48,590 nucleotides of DNA from Lachnospiraceae bacterium (GCA_024699645.1 JAILPE010000021.1:1-48590), one strand, 5' to 3'. Counted from the first letter of the stretch, positions 6,377 to 15,373 are shown. Numbers and translations: made by a program. Notes: generated by a model from the letters alone, not told the origin.

Positions 6377-6953
6377 CGGTAATCCCCTCCTTTTCCAGTT
6401 CTTCTTTCAGACGCTTTTTTCCGCGCGTCATTAAATTATCGATTTTCTTAATGTTGACATTCATAACGGATGCGCTGTCCTTATAGCTGAGCTCTTCAAA
6501 ATAGAAGAGCCACAAAGCCTCTCGCATATCGTCATCAATGCGTTCAAGACATTTCCGTACGATCCGTTTCTTTTCGTCTCGCCAAACACCATCATAAGCG
6601 TCTGATGATCTGATACCTTCCGTCGGTTCATCACCCGTTTCGGAAATATACTCTTCGAATCCTTCCGTACTGAATACTTTTTTACGCTTATCTTTCTTGT
6701 AAAAATGAGCAACCGAATTATGTGCACATTTGTAAAGATACGCCTTAAAAAATCCATCCTGTATCCGCGGTTTTTTCACCATTATTTGGGCAAAGACCTC
6801 TATCATCAGATCTTCTGCATCTTCCCAGCTGTACAGAAATCCCTTCAGATACACCGTCAGCGCATCGCCGTATTTTACCATCAGGCTGTCATACGCCGAA
6901 TTGTCACCCTCGAGGAACTTTCCGTAAAGCACTCCGTCGTTCGTTTCACCCAC
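6366..6953 (-). CDS. ECF-type RNA polymerase sigma factor
   Basis: About 195 residues. Sigma region 2 is SAYDSLMVKYGDALTVYLKGF through DAEDLMIEVFAQI and an FKAYLYKCAHNSVAHFYKK stretch; sigma region 4 is CLERIDDDMREALWLFYFEELSYKDSAS with a helix-turn-helix before MTRGKKRLKEELEK. There is no region 1 or 3, as in ECF sigma factors. The frame is open to 7103, but the N-terminal part beyond the GTG at 6951-6953 is not sigma-like and overlaps a sigma-A promoter (7008-7035), so I choose the GTG preceded by AAGG. It is the first gene of an operon with a two-TM protein, a multi-TM protein and PrsW, implying control by regulated membrane proteolysis. The stimulus is unknown. Confidence 0.9.
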   Translation of the reverse strand: MGETNDGVLYGKFLEGDNSAYDSLMVKYGDALTVYLKGFLYSWEDAEDLMIEVFAQIMVKKPRIQDGFFKAYLYKCAHNSVAHFYKKDKRKKVFSTEGFEEYISETGDEPTEGIRSSDAYDGVWRDEKKRIVRKCLERIDDDMREALWLFYFEELSYKDSASVMNVNIKKIDNLMTRGKKRLKEELEKEGITDAY

Positions 6954-7007
6954 TGTTGTTACCTTATCCCTACGCAAATTTATAAAAACACGCCATCCAT
7001 AATGGAT

Positions 7008-7035
7008 AGTATACCAAATATCAAAGCGAGTGCAA
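7008..7035 (-). promoter_or_regulatory. Promoter of the sigma-PrsW operon
   Basis: On the minus strand TTGCAC (7030-7035) and TATACT (7008-7013) are separated by 16 bp, about 55 bp before the chosen GTG start. Confidence 0.6.
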
Positions 7036-7086
7036 CTTTTTGTGCATAACGGAGCCACAATTATCGGGACGAGTGCAACTTTTTGT
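7027..7086. repeat. 17-bp direct repeat at the sigma promoter
   Basis: CGAGTGCAACTTTTTGT occurs at 7027-7043 and 7070-7086, a period of 43 bp. The left copy contains the -35 box of the sigma operon promoter; the right copy may be an activator site or a duplicated -35. Confidence 0.75.
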
Positions 7087-7115
7087 ACCCGGCGTAGTTT
7101 CAAATACGCGATATA

Positions 7116-7661
7116 TTACAGTTCAAATGACATATATTCCTCGCCGTCAAGGTTTTTCCATTTAAACACCCCATCTTCGAGAGTCATATAGCTGTGCTGC
7201 GAATTCTGCTTGGGGATTGAAACAGAACCGGGGTTCATATAAACGTTATCGTCCCCAAAACGTTCACAGACCGGGATATGCGTATGTCCGTGAAGAAGGA
7301 CGTCACCTTTTTTCATAGGCGGTATATTTGCGCAGTTGTAAACATGGCCGTGCGTTGCATAAATCATGTGCTTCCCGACGGGGATCAGCGCATAATCCGC
7401 CATCACCGGGAATTCAAGCACCATTTGGTCGACTTCCGCCTCGCAATTTCCGCGCAGCGAATAAATCTCGTCCTTCTTTGCGTTCAACATCTCGATAACC
7501 TTTTTTGGCGCATATTCCTCAGGCAGGTCATTTCTCGGCCCATGGTAAAGAATGTCGCCGAGCAGCAGCATTCTGTCCGCCGACTCTCTTTCATACGCAT
7601 CAAGCATCATCCTGCAATATTTAGCCGAACCGTGAATGTCCGACGCTATAAAAATCTTCAT
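7116..7661 (-). CDS. yfcE: YfcE family phosphodiesterase
   Basis: A 181-residue calcineurin-type metallophosphoesterase with all metal-ligand motifs in order: SDIHG (8-12), LLGDILYHG (about 33-41), RGNCE (about 71-75), THGH (about 104-107), and GHTHIP (about 124-129). Its length matches the YfcE family of cytosolic phosphodiesterases. The ATG at 7661 has AGGAG at the right distance. No partner gene; the sigma operon downstream on the same strand has its own promoter. Confidence 0.85.
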   Translation of the reverse strand: MKIFIASDIHGSAKYCRMMLDAYERESADRMLLLGDILYHGPRNDLPEEYAPKKVIEMLNAKKDEIYSLRGNCEAEVDQMVLEFPVMADYALIPVGKHMIYATHGHVYNCANIPPMKKGDVLLHGHTHIPVCERFGDDNVYMNPGSVSIPKQNSQHSYMTLEDGVFKWKNLDGEEYMSFEL

Positions 7662-7789
7662 ATGAATTTGCTCCTAAATCCTATTCGTTTCAAAACTTCT
7701 ATGGCTTAACCACTATTGTGTGACTATATGCGTGAACTCCCTCCAATTCAATCGCCGGTTCGTTCGCCCGCACTGATTTTCCACTCGCA

Positions 7790-8380
7790 TTACAGCAGTT
7801 TCTTTATCTCATCATAGTTTTCCTCAAAGCGAACCGCATTCATCCCGACATTGCGGGCAGCAATAACATTTGCTTCTCTGTCATCGATAAAGAGGCAGTC
7901 ATGTGCGTTAAGGCCGTATTTTTCAAGGAATGTCAGGTAAATTTCGGCATCGGGCTTGAGCATATGATAATCCGCCGAAACAAAAACGCCGTCGAAGTAG
8001 TCAAGCGGTAAGAATGTCGGGAAATACTCATAAAAAAGATTGCTTGCATTCGACAAAACATAAATTCCGAGGCCCTTTTCTTTGACGAAGTTACAAAAAT
8101 CCCCGGCTCCCTCGACGGGTTTCATGCAGATATCCCACCTGAGTGCACATTCCTTTAAGGCTTTATGGTACTTTTCGGGAATCCTTAACTTTACAAGATC
8201 GTATCTTTGCGCATCCGTTATGTCTCCCCTGTCGGCCATCTGCCACTCCGGCCCACCGAAGAGCTCTTTTCTTATCACGTTCTTCTCTTCTTCTGACGAA
8301 CAAAATGCGTTCAGGCTGACCTCGGGGTTAAAATCAAGAAGAACATTTCCCATATCGAGTACCACGTTCTTTATTTTCAT
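7790..8380 (-). CDS. HAD family hydrolase (subfamily IA)
   Basis: About 196 residues. HAD motif I is VLDMGNVLLDF (the catalytic pair is the first Asp and the usual second Asp replaced by N in DMGN, as in the YihX/epoxide hydrolase-like branch), motif II is YVLSNAS, and motifs III and IV are LKPDAEIY and FIDDREANV. The open frame continues to 8506, but the ATG at 8378-8380 with AAAGGAG upstream and motif I right after it is the clear start. It is likely a sugar or nucleotide phosphatase; the substrate is unknown. A response regulator gene lies 129 bp upstream on the same strand and may be cotranscribed. Confidence 0.8.
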   Translation of the reverse strand: MKIKNVVLDMGNVLLDFNPEVSLNAFCSSEEEKNVIRKELFGGPEWQMADRGDITDAQRYDLVKLRIPEKYHKALKECALRWDICMKPVEGAGDFCNFVKEKGLGIYVLSNASNLFYEYFPTFLPLDYFDGVFVSADYHMLKPDAEIYLTFLEKYGLNAHDCLFIDDREANVIAARNVGMNAVRFEENYDEIKKLL

Positions 8381-8509
8381 ATCTGTTTTTTCTCCTTTAC
8401 AAACTACCCGGCAAGCGAATTGTCGCGGCTTTTCTCCCATAACCCCGGCTCCGCACGGTCGTCTTTTACGAATCAATCCATGCAGGCATTTTTTCTTCAT
8501 CAGCACGCC

Positions 8510-9157
8510 TCATTTTTTCCCGGTAAGGTAATATACCGCAAGCGCGGTCCTGTGCGAGAGATTCTCCTTTGAAAGGATTGACGTGATGTAGTTCTTCACA
8601 GTGCCTTCCGAAAGGAAAAGCTTCTCTGATATTTCCTTGTTTGAGAGGCCGTCGGCCACTTCTTTGATGATCTCGAGCTCGCGCTCCGTATACTTCGATG
8701 CATCGAAGCCGTTACCTGCCGCTGCCGAGTCTTGTCTTGCAACACCCGCACCGGCCAAAGACGCGAGGATGTTTTCTTCCATGACGCCCGTTCCGTTGTA
8801 CACCGATTTGATCATCTGCTTCAAGTGCTCGGGCGTATGATTTTTGATAAGGTATCCTTTTGCACCGGCAGCAAGAGCACGCGCGACAAGCTCATCATCG
8901 TCGAATGTTGTCAAAATAAGGACCTTCCCGAGCCCGCGACGCACGATCTCCGCGGTAGCTTCGATCCCGTCCATAACAGGCATCTGAATGTCCATAAGGA
9001 AAACATCCGGTGCCTCTTTTTCGGCTATCTCGACGGCTTCTTTTCCGTTCGAGGCGCACCCGAGCACCAGAAAGTCATCGTCCACATCGAGGATGATCTT
9101 CATTCCGTCGCGCACAAAATCGCTGTCATCTGCAATTATAACTTTTATCTTTTCCAT
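8510..9157 (-). CDS. NarL/LuxR-type response regulator
   Basis: 215 residues. The receiver domain has the acidic pocket ADDS (10-12), phospho-acceptor Asp56 in LMDIQMPVMDG, the switch Thr in LILTTFDDDE, and Lys in AKGYLIKN. The C-terminal LuxR helix-turn-helix (YTERELEIIKEVADGLSNKE, about 150 onward) contains SEGTVKNYITSILSK as the recognition helix. It is the last gene of a cluster of ABC ATPase, two permeases, histidine kinase and regulator, all on one strand. The natural inference is that it is phosphorylated by the kinase at 9241 and controls the ABC exporter genes. Confidence 0.92.
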   Translation of the reverse strand: MEKIKVIIADDSDFVRDGMKIILDVDDDFLVLGCASNGKEAVEIAEKEAPDVFLMDIQMPVMDGIEATAEIVRRGLGKVLILTTFDDDELVARALAAGAKGYLIKNHTPEHLKQMIKSVYNGTGVMEENILASLAGAGVARQDSAAAGNGFDASKYTERELEIIKEVADGLSNKEISEKLFLSEGTVKNYITSILSKENLSHRTALAVYYLTGKK

Positions 9158-9240
9158 TCACACCTCTTTTAAAACTTGCTTCTCAGCGTTCTCCAACCCT
9201 GTACCGCAGCTTTGTTTCCCGCTTGCCCCGCCCCTCGCTC

Positions 9241-10392
9241 TTAAAGCGGCAGCAGCATCGTCACCTTAAAGCCCACTTCCGTTTCAAAATCTATCGTTCC
9301 GTTGGCCGCGCGAACCCTCCGGCGCATGCCGGAAATGCCCATTCCGTCTTCAAATCCCGGGCAGCCCGTGCCATCGTCGCCGATAGTGCATCTGACCATC
9401 TTGTTCATCACCACGATCTTAATGTCTATGTGGCGGCATTTCGCATACTTAAGCGAATTGGTGATCGCTTCGACCGCATTGTCGAGGATCACTTCCCAGG
9501 CGGCGTTGCTTATCTGCGTCGCATCACCTTCCACCGTCAGCTCTGCCAATACTCCCTTTTCCTTGCAGGACTCGCAAATCTTATTAAGCTCGAGCAAAGC
9601 CAGGTTCTTCTTTTCGGGCCGTTCATTTCTAAGGATTGCGCGGATTTCGTCCATTCCCGTACGCATTTGGTCGATAACGGCCTGAAGCATGACTTTCGAC
9701 TTTTCGGGATCCTTCTCCATGAGGACCTTAACGCCCTCGAGCTGGTATATTGAACCGTTGATGCTGTGACCGAGCTTATCGTGCAGTTTCTGCGACAGTG
9801 ACGCCCTCTCCTCAAGTATCCTGTTTTCGCTTCGGAGCATATTTCTTTTGAGCTCCTCTTTCGCGGCGAACTCGGTTTCCCTTATGTTCCGCTTGAGCCC
9901 CTGCTCAAGAACCGTGTCCTCGATCATCTGCTTCTTATATTTTCTTATAATGAAAATGTGCTGGACATAGATGACCGAAAGCAAACTGAGCCCGACGATC
10001 CGGGTGATAATGCCAATCGGACAGTCAACAAACGCCAACAACAGCGGCAGGAAGTATACCGGCAAAGGGATACTCGGGAACTGCGCCATAACTTCGTAAA
10101 TCACGCATGGGATCAGGACCAAAAAGCCCTCTCCGCATATAACGCATATAGCCACAAGCACTGCGGCGGCGCCCGCGGTCAAAAGAAGCCTCAACTTTTT
10201 CCCTGCCAATTCCTTAACGGACATAAGACCTATAAAAACCGAAACAAGCAGGAATGTCTCGACAGACACCCCCGCGTCGTTTTCATATGCGTCATCCACT
10301 CCGAGAGTTGCCATGATGCCGCACACAGACAGTACAAGCATCAAAGCAATCCTCACGGCAGGAAAATAGTTTTCCAAAAAGCGTTCTTTCAT
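9241..10392 (-). CDS. Sensor histidine kinase (HisKA_3 type)
   Basis: 383 residues. Five or six TM helices fill residues 13-150, followed by a coiled-coil linker (about 160-200), then the HisKA_3 dimerisation helix with His204 in KLHDKLGHSINGS. The HATPase domain has the N-box DNAVEAITNSLKYA and G-boxes GDDGTGC and MGISGMRRRV. It lacks any large extracellular domain, so sensing is probably membrane-internal or through the neighbouring ABC transporter, as in the BceS/LiaS-like intramembrane-sensing kinases. It lies 83 bp upstream of the matching response regulator and 82 bp downstream of a permease gene. Confidence 0.92.
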   Translation of the reverse strand: MKERFLENYFPAVRIALMLVLSVCGIMATLGVDDAYENDAGVSVETFLLVSVFIGLMSVKELAGKKLRLLLTAGAAAVLVAICVICGEGFLVLIPCVIYEVMAQFPSIPLPVYFLPLLLAFVDCPIGIITRIVGLSLLSVIYVQHIFIIRKYKKQMIEDTVLEQGLKRNIRETEFAAKEELKRNMLRSENRILEERASLSQKLHDKLGHSINGSIYQLEGVKVLMEKDPEKSKVMLQAVIDQMRTGMDEIRAILRNERPEKKNLALLELNKICESCKEKGVLAELTVEGDATQISNAAWEVILDNAVEAITNSLKYAKCRHIDIKIVVMNKMVRCTIGDDGTGCPGFEDGMGISGMRRRVRAANGTIDFETEVGFKVTMLLPL

Positions 10393-10474
10393 AAATGTAT
10401 TGTTTTTTCAGGTGTGTTCCCGTATGGCGGTCCCTGTTTTCAGAGTCTTCGCCACTCGTCGGTCCGCAGGTTTC

Positions 10475-11734
10475 TCAGTCTTCCGCGTTTCGCAGCTTAA
10501 GCCCTACGCTTCCCAAACCGATGAACACAAACAAATAAGCTACCGTTACACATAATAACATAATATATGCGTTGTTGTCGCCCAAAAATATCTTTTCGGT
10601 TCCGTCCACGAACCATTTCTGCGGCATCATCGATGAAATCGTGCGTACGAATTTCGATGTTCCGGTGAGCGGGAAATAAAGCCCCGCAAGCATACTCGAC
10701 AGGCACCAGATTGTAAACGAAGCCACCGATGCGCCCATCACGTTTCCGACAAGCACTCCCGCAAGCAGCGATAATGTGCAGAATATGAGACCCATCAGGA
10801 ATATCATCGCGATGAGGCTGAGTCTGCTCATTCCCATTTGTTCGCTGTCGATAAACAGCGTGCATACCGCAAGCACTCCCGAAAGCATTGCGGAGATGAT
10901 GACGCCCGCCAAAAGCTTTGCGACAAAATACTTAATTTCGCTTGTTCCGGTCAGCTTGATCCTCTTGATCACGTCGTTGTTACGCTCATTGATAACGGAC
11001 GATGCGAGCAGCACACCGCACAGTACAAATCCGAGGCTCATGAAGCAGAACGCATATCCCATATTCGTCTTTTGGTCGATCTGCCTTTTTGTGAGCTCCG
11101 CATCGTTTCCGCCGGCAAGCAGTACCGTGTTTTTCTGCGGCGCCAATTCATCTGTTTTTTCAAGGTATGCGAGGAGGTTATCATTAACCGCATTTACCGC
11201 TTTGTCAGCTGTGTTTATCTTCCGCATCGTATAGAGAAGCTTTTGCTCAAGAAGCTCAATGCGCTCATCATCTGAAAGCTTGTAAACGACAAGTGCCTTG
11301 TCGTACTGTCCCTTTTTGACAAGCTCTTCAAAATCGCCGTCTATATAAATCGCAGCGCCCATGCGGTCGTTTTGTCCGTCCTCAAGCACCTTAGCGTCTG
11401 CATCTTCCTTTGTCATATCGTCGGTTCTTGCGCGACCGACCTTAAAAAGCCCCGTTTTTACCAGCTTATCAAGCATATAGTCGGCGAGTTCGCTTCCGGA
11501 CGCATCGTAGACTTTTACCACATAACGAAGGTCACTTGCGTAGTAGGCGACCTTTTCGTCCTCATCGGCCAGTTCCAGAGTCGTCATATCAGAATTATTA
11601 TGATAGTAGTAAGACAGGTTTTCCTGCTTTATGCTCAGCATATACGTCGAAAGGATCGGCAGGCATATCAGGCAAAGCCAGAATCCGGCATTCCTAAAAA
11701 GAAGCTTACACGTAGATTTCAATATATTTATCAT
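10475..11734 (-). CDS. ABC-2 type transporter permease
   Basis: About 420 residues with one TM at 13-30, a large external domain (about 31-225), and five TM helices in the C-terminal half, the ABC2_membrane_3 architecture. The predicted start MINILKSTCKLLFRN overlaps the stop of the preceding permease by 4 bp and has AAGGAG upstream; the open frame further 5' is not used. With the sister permease and the ATPase it would form a heterodimeric exporter. The cargo (drug, lipid or peptide) is not identifiable. Confidence 0.85.
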   Translation of the reverse strand: MINILKSTCKLLFRNAGFWLCLICLPILSTYMLSIKQENLSYYYHNNSDMTTLELADEDEKVAYYASDLRYVVKVYDASGSELADYMLDKLVKTGLFKVGRARTDDMTKEDADAKVLEDGQNDRMGAAIYIDGDFEELVKKGQYDKALVVYKLSDDERIELLEQKLLYTMRKINTADKAVNAVNDNLLAYLEKTDELAPQKNTVLLAGGNDAELTKRQIDQKTNMGYAFCFMSLGFVLCGVLLASSVINERNNDVIKRIKLTGTSEIKYFVAKLLAGVIISAMLSGVLAVCTLFIDSEQMGMSRLSLIAMIFLMGLIFCTLSLLAGVLVGNVMGASVASFTIWCLSSMLAGLYFPLTGTSKFVRTISSMMPQKWFVDGTEKIFLGDNNAYIMLLCVTVAYLFVFIGLGSVGLKLRNAED

Positions 11735-12885
11735 GTTCTTGTTCTCCTTATCTTGCCTGCTGCCACGGCGAGTGCGGAAAATACGACGCACATGCCGCCC
11801 GAGATTATAAAGGTTTTCGGGACAAAATCACTGTGCCCCATGCACGAGAGCTCTACGAGTGACCTGTTCGCGTAGTAAATGGGTGATAAATTTTTGAGGG
11901 TCTGCGGGTGAGACGAAAACATATATGTTTCGAACGAACCGCCCACAAATCCCATGAGCCAAATGACCGCAAACGTGATTATGACCGTTGCCGCCATGCT
12001 GTTCGTCACCTCAAGGATAAACAGCTCCATTGCAAGTGTCCCGAGTATGAGTGCAAAAATGATGCCAGCCGAGAGCAGCGCATTTCCCCACTTAACGCCC
12101 ATCATCGCCGTCAGTATAAGCGTTGCGGCCAAAAGTCCGACTGACACGGCGATAGTGATCGAGGTGAGTTTTGCAAGATAAACTTTCGTTCCCGAGACAT
12201 TCGAGACTCGCAGTTTTCTGTCAATCCTGTTTTTCTTCTCGTTTGTGAAGAAGGCGGCGCCGCAGACGATGGCTATGGCCGCAAAATAAACGATCTCGAT
12301 TATGCCGTAGTAATCTGTCGAATCGATCGCGGGCACATATTCGGGATACTCGGTGGTAATCCCCGGGGTCTGCCCCGCTTCCGCCATCACCCCGGCGGTT
12401 CCGGGCATTCCTTCGGCGGCTGCCACCCCGGCGGTTCCGGGCATTCCTTCGGCGGCTGCCGCCAAGGCGGCTACGTCCGTAGCGGTTTCGAATGTGCTTT
12501 CAAGCATGTACTCGAGCAAATGTCCCTGCGCCCTCGTGTCCTTTGTTTCGTAAACCGTATAGTCGTTTTTTCCGAACCGGACGAACCCGGCAAGCTGCTT
12601 TCTCTCGATCACGTCCTCGGGCTGCCCGTTCGCATAAAGCGTGAACTTGACGCCGTTTTCTCCAAACCTGTCGATGAGCGCCCCAAGGCTTTCCTCAAAG
12701 ACACTGCCTTCTTCCACGCTGTAGCCGACTTCAAAATTGCCCGTGCCTTCATACGTTTTCATAAGGTTCGTAAATGCACTGATAAGAACAGCCGCCACAA
12801 CGGTGGGCCCCAAAATATATATGAGAAGCGTCATCGGGCTTCGAAGCATCATTTTTATGTAATTTTTTATCAGATATCGTACCAT
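11731..12885 (-). CDS. ABC-2 type transporter permease
   Basis: 384 residues with one N-terminal TM (about 14-38), an external domain to about 185, then five C-terminal TM helices, like its neighbour at 10475. The external domain carries a low-complexity insert: AAEGMPGTAGV appears twice, encoded by a 36-bp (12-codon) tandem duplication at 12388-12459, so it is probably recent. It is translationally coupled (ATGA) to the next permease. The ATPase gene lies 159 bp upstream across a repeat-containing gap. Confidence 0.85.
   Translation of the reverse strand: MVRYLIKNYIKMMLRSPMTLLIYILGPTVVAAVLISAFTNLMKTYEGTGNFEVGYSVEEGSVFEESLGALIDRFGENGVKFTLYANGQPEDVIERKQLAGFVRFGKNDYTVYETKDTRAQGHLLEYMLESTFETATDVAALAAAAEGMPGTAGVAAAEGMPGTAGVMAEAGQTPGITTEYPEYVPAIDSTDYYGIIEIVYFAAIAIVCGAAFFTNEKKNRIDRKLRVSNVSGTKVYLAKLTSITIAVSVGLLAATLILTAMMGVKWGNALLSAGIIFALILGTLAMELFILEVTNSMAATVIITFAVIWLMGFVGGSFETYMFSSHPQTLKNLSPIYYANRSLVELSCMGHSDFVPKTFIISGGMCVVFSALAVAAGKIRRTRT
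12388..12459. repeat. In-frame 36-bp duplication in a permease gene
   Basis: CACCCCGGCGGTTCCGGGCA begins at 12388 and 12424. The 12-codon duplication keeps the frame and lies in the external domain of the permease. Confidence 0.85.
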
Positions 12886-12925
12886 TTTTCTTTCCTTTTT
12901 CCTCGATATTTCGTCTCACGCGGGA

Positions 12926-13040
12926 GCTATCCGTATCCGCTTATTTTGTGGCTCTTACGTTTTTTAGCCCCACGCTCGGGCGCTGCCCGTATCCGCTTAT
13001 TTTGTGGCTCTTACGTTTTTTTAGCCCGCCCCCCGCTCGG
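12926..13040. repeat. 56-bp direct repeat after the ABC ATPase gene
   Basis: CCGTATCCGCTTATTTTGTG occurs at 12931 and 12987, with near-identical continuation through the TTACGTTTTTTAGCCC stretch. It fills most of the 159-bp gap between the ATPase stop and the permease start. Confidence 0.85.
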
Positions 13041-13044
13041 GTGC

Positions 13045-13857
13045 TTACATATCACGCAGATTTTTTCCCGTAAGTGTGAGGAACACCTCCTCGAGCGTCA
13101 CCTTCGACGTATCGTCAACGACAAGTTTCTTGAGTTCCTCGCTCGTTCCTACCGCGATGAGCTTTCCGTTATCCATAACGGCAATTCTCGTGCAGATTGC
13201 CTCAACCTCTTCCATGTAGTGGCTCGTGTAGATTACGGTCGCGCCGTTTCGGTTCGATTCCTTTATCTTCTCGAGGATAAAATTTCTGGACTGGGGATCG
13301 ATCCCGACAGTCGGTTCATCGAAGATAAGGAGCTCGGGATGATGCCCGATCGCACATGCGATGTTTAAGCGTCTCTTCATGCCGCCCGAAAACGTCTTAG
13401 CATATTCGTCTCTCTTGTCGGAAAGGCCGACGTACTCAAGGCTCTCGTTTATCCTTTCCTTAAGCTCCTTGCCCCTGATGCCGTAAAGCGAAGTGAAAAG
13501 TTCAACATTTTCCCATGCCTTAAGGCTTCCGTGAATCGCAAGGTCCTGGGGGATAAAACCGAGATGGCGGCTGAGCTCCTTCTTGTTTTTTCTAAAGTCC
13601 TTTCCCATAAACTCAACATCGCCGAGCGTAGGCGTAACGATGTTGCAGATCATATTCATGGTTGTGCTCTTTCCCGCACCGTTAGGTCCGAGCAGGCCGA
13701 ATATCTCGCCCTTTCTGATTTCTATATTAAGATTGTCCACCACAATGCGGTTTCCGTATTTCTTCGTAAGGTCCGTAGTTTTAAGGATAACCTCGTTTTT
13801 ACTATTCGCGATGTCCGTAGTTTTAAGGATAACCTCGTCTTTATTGTTTGAATCCAT
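13045..13857 (-). CDS. ABC transporter ATP-binding protein
   Basis: 270 residues with Walker A GPNGAGKST (about 58-66), Q-loop FIPQDL, signature FSGGMKRRLNIA, Walker B LLIFDEPTVGID, and the H-loop Y-T-S-H-Y. This is the type that pairs with ABC-2 permeases. The N-terminus is odd: the first strand of the domain is duplicated, KDEVILKTTD and KNEVILKTTD, through an exact 26-bp repeat with a 42-bp period (13771-13838), adding 14 residues. It is the first gene of the ABC/two-component cluster. SD AAGGAAG precedes the ATG. Confidence 0.92.
   Translation of the reverse strand: MDSNNKDEVILKTTDIANSKNEVILKTTDLTKKYGNRIVVDNLNIEIRKGEIFGLLGPNGAGKSTTMNMICNIVTPTLGDVEFMGKDFRKNKKELSRHLGFIPQDLAIHGSLKAWENVELFTSLYGIRGKELKERINESLEYVGLSDKRDEYAKTFSGGMKRRLNIACAIGHHPELLIFDEPTVGIDPQSRNFILEKIKESNRNGATVIYTSHYMEEVEAICTRIAVMDNGKLIAVGTSEELKKLVVDDTSKVTLEEVFLTLTGKNLRDM
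13771..13838. repeat. In-frame duplication at the N-terminus of the ABC ATPase
   Basis: A perfect 26-bp repeat (13771-13796 and 13813-13838) with a 42-bp period, exactly 14 codons, duplicating the beginning of the ATPase domain. Confidence 0.9.
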
Positions 13858-14045
13858 TTTTCTTCCTTTCTGAGTTTTCTTTGTTCAGGTCTCGCTCACG
13901 AAACCCGGCAAGTGCTTCAGGCCAGGGGCGCGGGGTTCGGGTCAGCGCCACTGACATCCTCCAAACCGAATCCCCACTCATCCTCGCAGAACGTATAATG
14001 TCAATGATATTCACAGTCCGCTCCGCGACTTGCTCATATAAAACA

Positions 14046-14075
14046 GTGCACCGGATCACTTTACATCCGATGCAC
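14046..14075 (-). terminator. Likely terminator of the lipoprotein gene
   Basis: GTGCAcCGGAT and its complement ATCCGaTGCAC flank an 8-nt loop; on the minus strand TGTTTTAT follows. It lies 108 bp past the lipoprotein stop. I see nothing else in the 325-bp gap 13858-14183. Confidence 0.5.
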
Positions 14076-14183
14076 TTATTCTATGATTTTATTATCCTGT
14101 TTTGTAGTGAAAAAAGAAACGTTCCATGGGTGACTTTAGTCATACTCTCATGGTTGATATTTATAAATTCCCGAGGCACTGCT

Positions 14184-15230
14184 TCAAATCACTTCATATT
14201 CACTGCATCGGGAACAGAACTTATCTCCATCCATGAAGAAATACTCGTATTCAACGGAATCGCCTTTTAAGAATACGACTCCGACAGCACCGTTATTATC
14301 TGTCAAAGTTTTAATGACATCCCCGCCTCCGATAGGGACATTATACAAATAGATCTTTCCGCCGTCGAAGTCCATTGTCATATCACACTCTTGATTTGCG
14401 TGCGTGTAAAGGGTCGTCTTTTTGGTTGCAAAGCTAAAAGAGCCTACCAGTGAGCGATGCATCCCCGATCCCCATGAATATGTGAAATACAACTCATTCC
14501 GGCCGTCCTTATCAAGATCCGCGAGCGTAAATTCGTTCACGCCGCTCCCTCCGAAATACTCTCCGAGCTGATAGATCTCATCGTCATACATTAAGTATGA
14601 ACCACCCGACTCATCGAATTTGAATATGTCAAATCCGTATTTTTCGCTTATATCCTCAGGTGTAGCATTAAAGCACTTATCATCTTCATAGTCGAGCGGC
14701 AGTTTTACAACGTCTTGTTCCGATCCTTCCCCACGACTTTCAATCTCATCGAGGAAATCGTCAACACGCTCATCCGATCGCGCCAAAGAAAATGTTTCCA
14801 CTCCCGCGATAAATTTCTCAAATGTTCTGAGATTTTTGTCGTTGGATTTAAAACGGACTTTTTTGTCTTTCATGAAAACATTGCCGCTGCAATAGATGTT
14901 TTCGGTGGTATTGTCTGCATAAGTTACGTCAAGGATCATAATATTCATATATTTTGTTTCGTCGTCGCCGTCTTCAAGCTCAAGCGAATCGAAATAATCC
15001 CTGACTTTCTCTATTTCGTCACTATCCTTAATGGTCATATCATAAAGCTCGGGCGCCGATGTGACCCGGATTTCGCTTATCTCATCATCACGAAGAAGTT
15101 TTATCACTTCTCCACTCTGCTCTGTTTTTTCCACGTTCTGCGTGCTCTTCTCACCATCGCTGTCCGTGCAGGCCATAAGGCATAAACATCCGATGAACGC
15201 CACCAAACATAAACATATAGTTTTCTTCAT
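14184..15230 (-). CDS. Putative lipoprotein with calcium-site-like motif
   Basis: 348 residues. The signal peptide of about 20 residues ends in a lipobox, CLCLMAC, with Cys21 as the predicted lipid anchor, so it is attached outside the membrane. After an acidic linker there is a central domain with no recognised motif; at about 228-245 LADLDKDGRNELYF is an EF-hand/FG-GAP-like DxDxDGxxE calcium loop. The ATG follows AAAGGAGAT. A small GC-rich hairpin (15250-15272) lies in the leader just before the SD. The gene stands alone, between two terminators. The function is unknown; it may be a sensor or a binding protein. Confidence 0.75.
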   Translation of the reverse strand: MKKTICLCLVAFIGCLCLMACTDSDGEKSTQNVEKTEQSGEVIKLLRDDEISEIRVTSAPELYDMTIKDSDEIEKVRDYFDSLELEDGDDETKYMNIMILDVTYADNTTENIYCSGNVFMKDKKVRFKSNDKNLRTFEKFIAGVETFSLARSDERVDDFLDEIESRGEGSEQDVVKLPLDYEDDKCFNATPEDISEKYGFDIFKFDESGGSYLMYDDEIYQLGEYFGGSGVNEFTLADLDKDGRNELYFTYSWGSGMHRSLVGSFSFATKKTTLYTHANQECDMTMDFDGGKIYLYNVPIGGGDVIKTLTDNNGAVGVVFLKGDSVEYEYFFMDGDKFCSRCSEYEVI

Positions 15231-15249
15231 AAATAATCTCCTTTGAACT

Positions 15250-15272
15250 GCCCGGCTATGTAACCACCGGGC
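15250..15272 (-). promoter_or_regulatory. Leader hairpin of the lipoprotein gene
   Basis: GCCCGG (15250-15255) pairs with CCGGGC (15267-15272) around an 11-nt loop, just upstream of the SD of the gene starting at 15230. It may modulate translation; no known riboswitch class is recognised. Confidence 0.35.
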
Positions 15273-15373
15273 CTCCGTGCATTTTCTTAAATATTCACAA
15301 ATGTCTTTGTGTTGCTTTTGATTATAGCTGAGTATTCTGCATTATAATATACATCGATTTAGCAAAATAAAAA

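Noticed and set aside
13841-14059. A 72-codon minus-strand ORF overlapping the ABC ATPase start
   Set aside because: No SD, unusual composition, overlaps the start of a certain gene.
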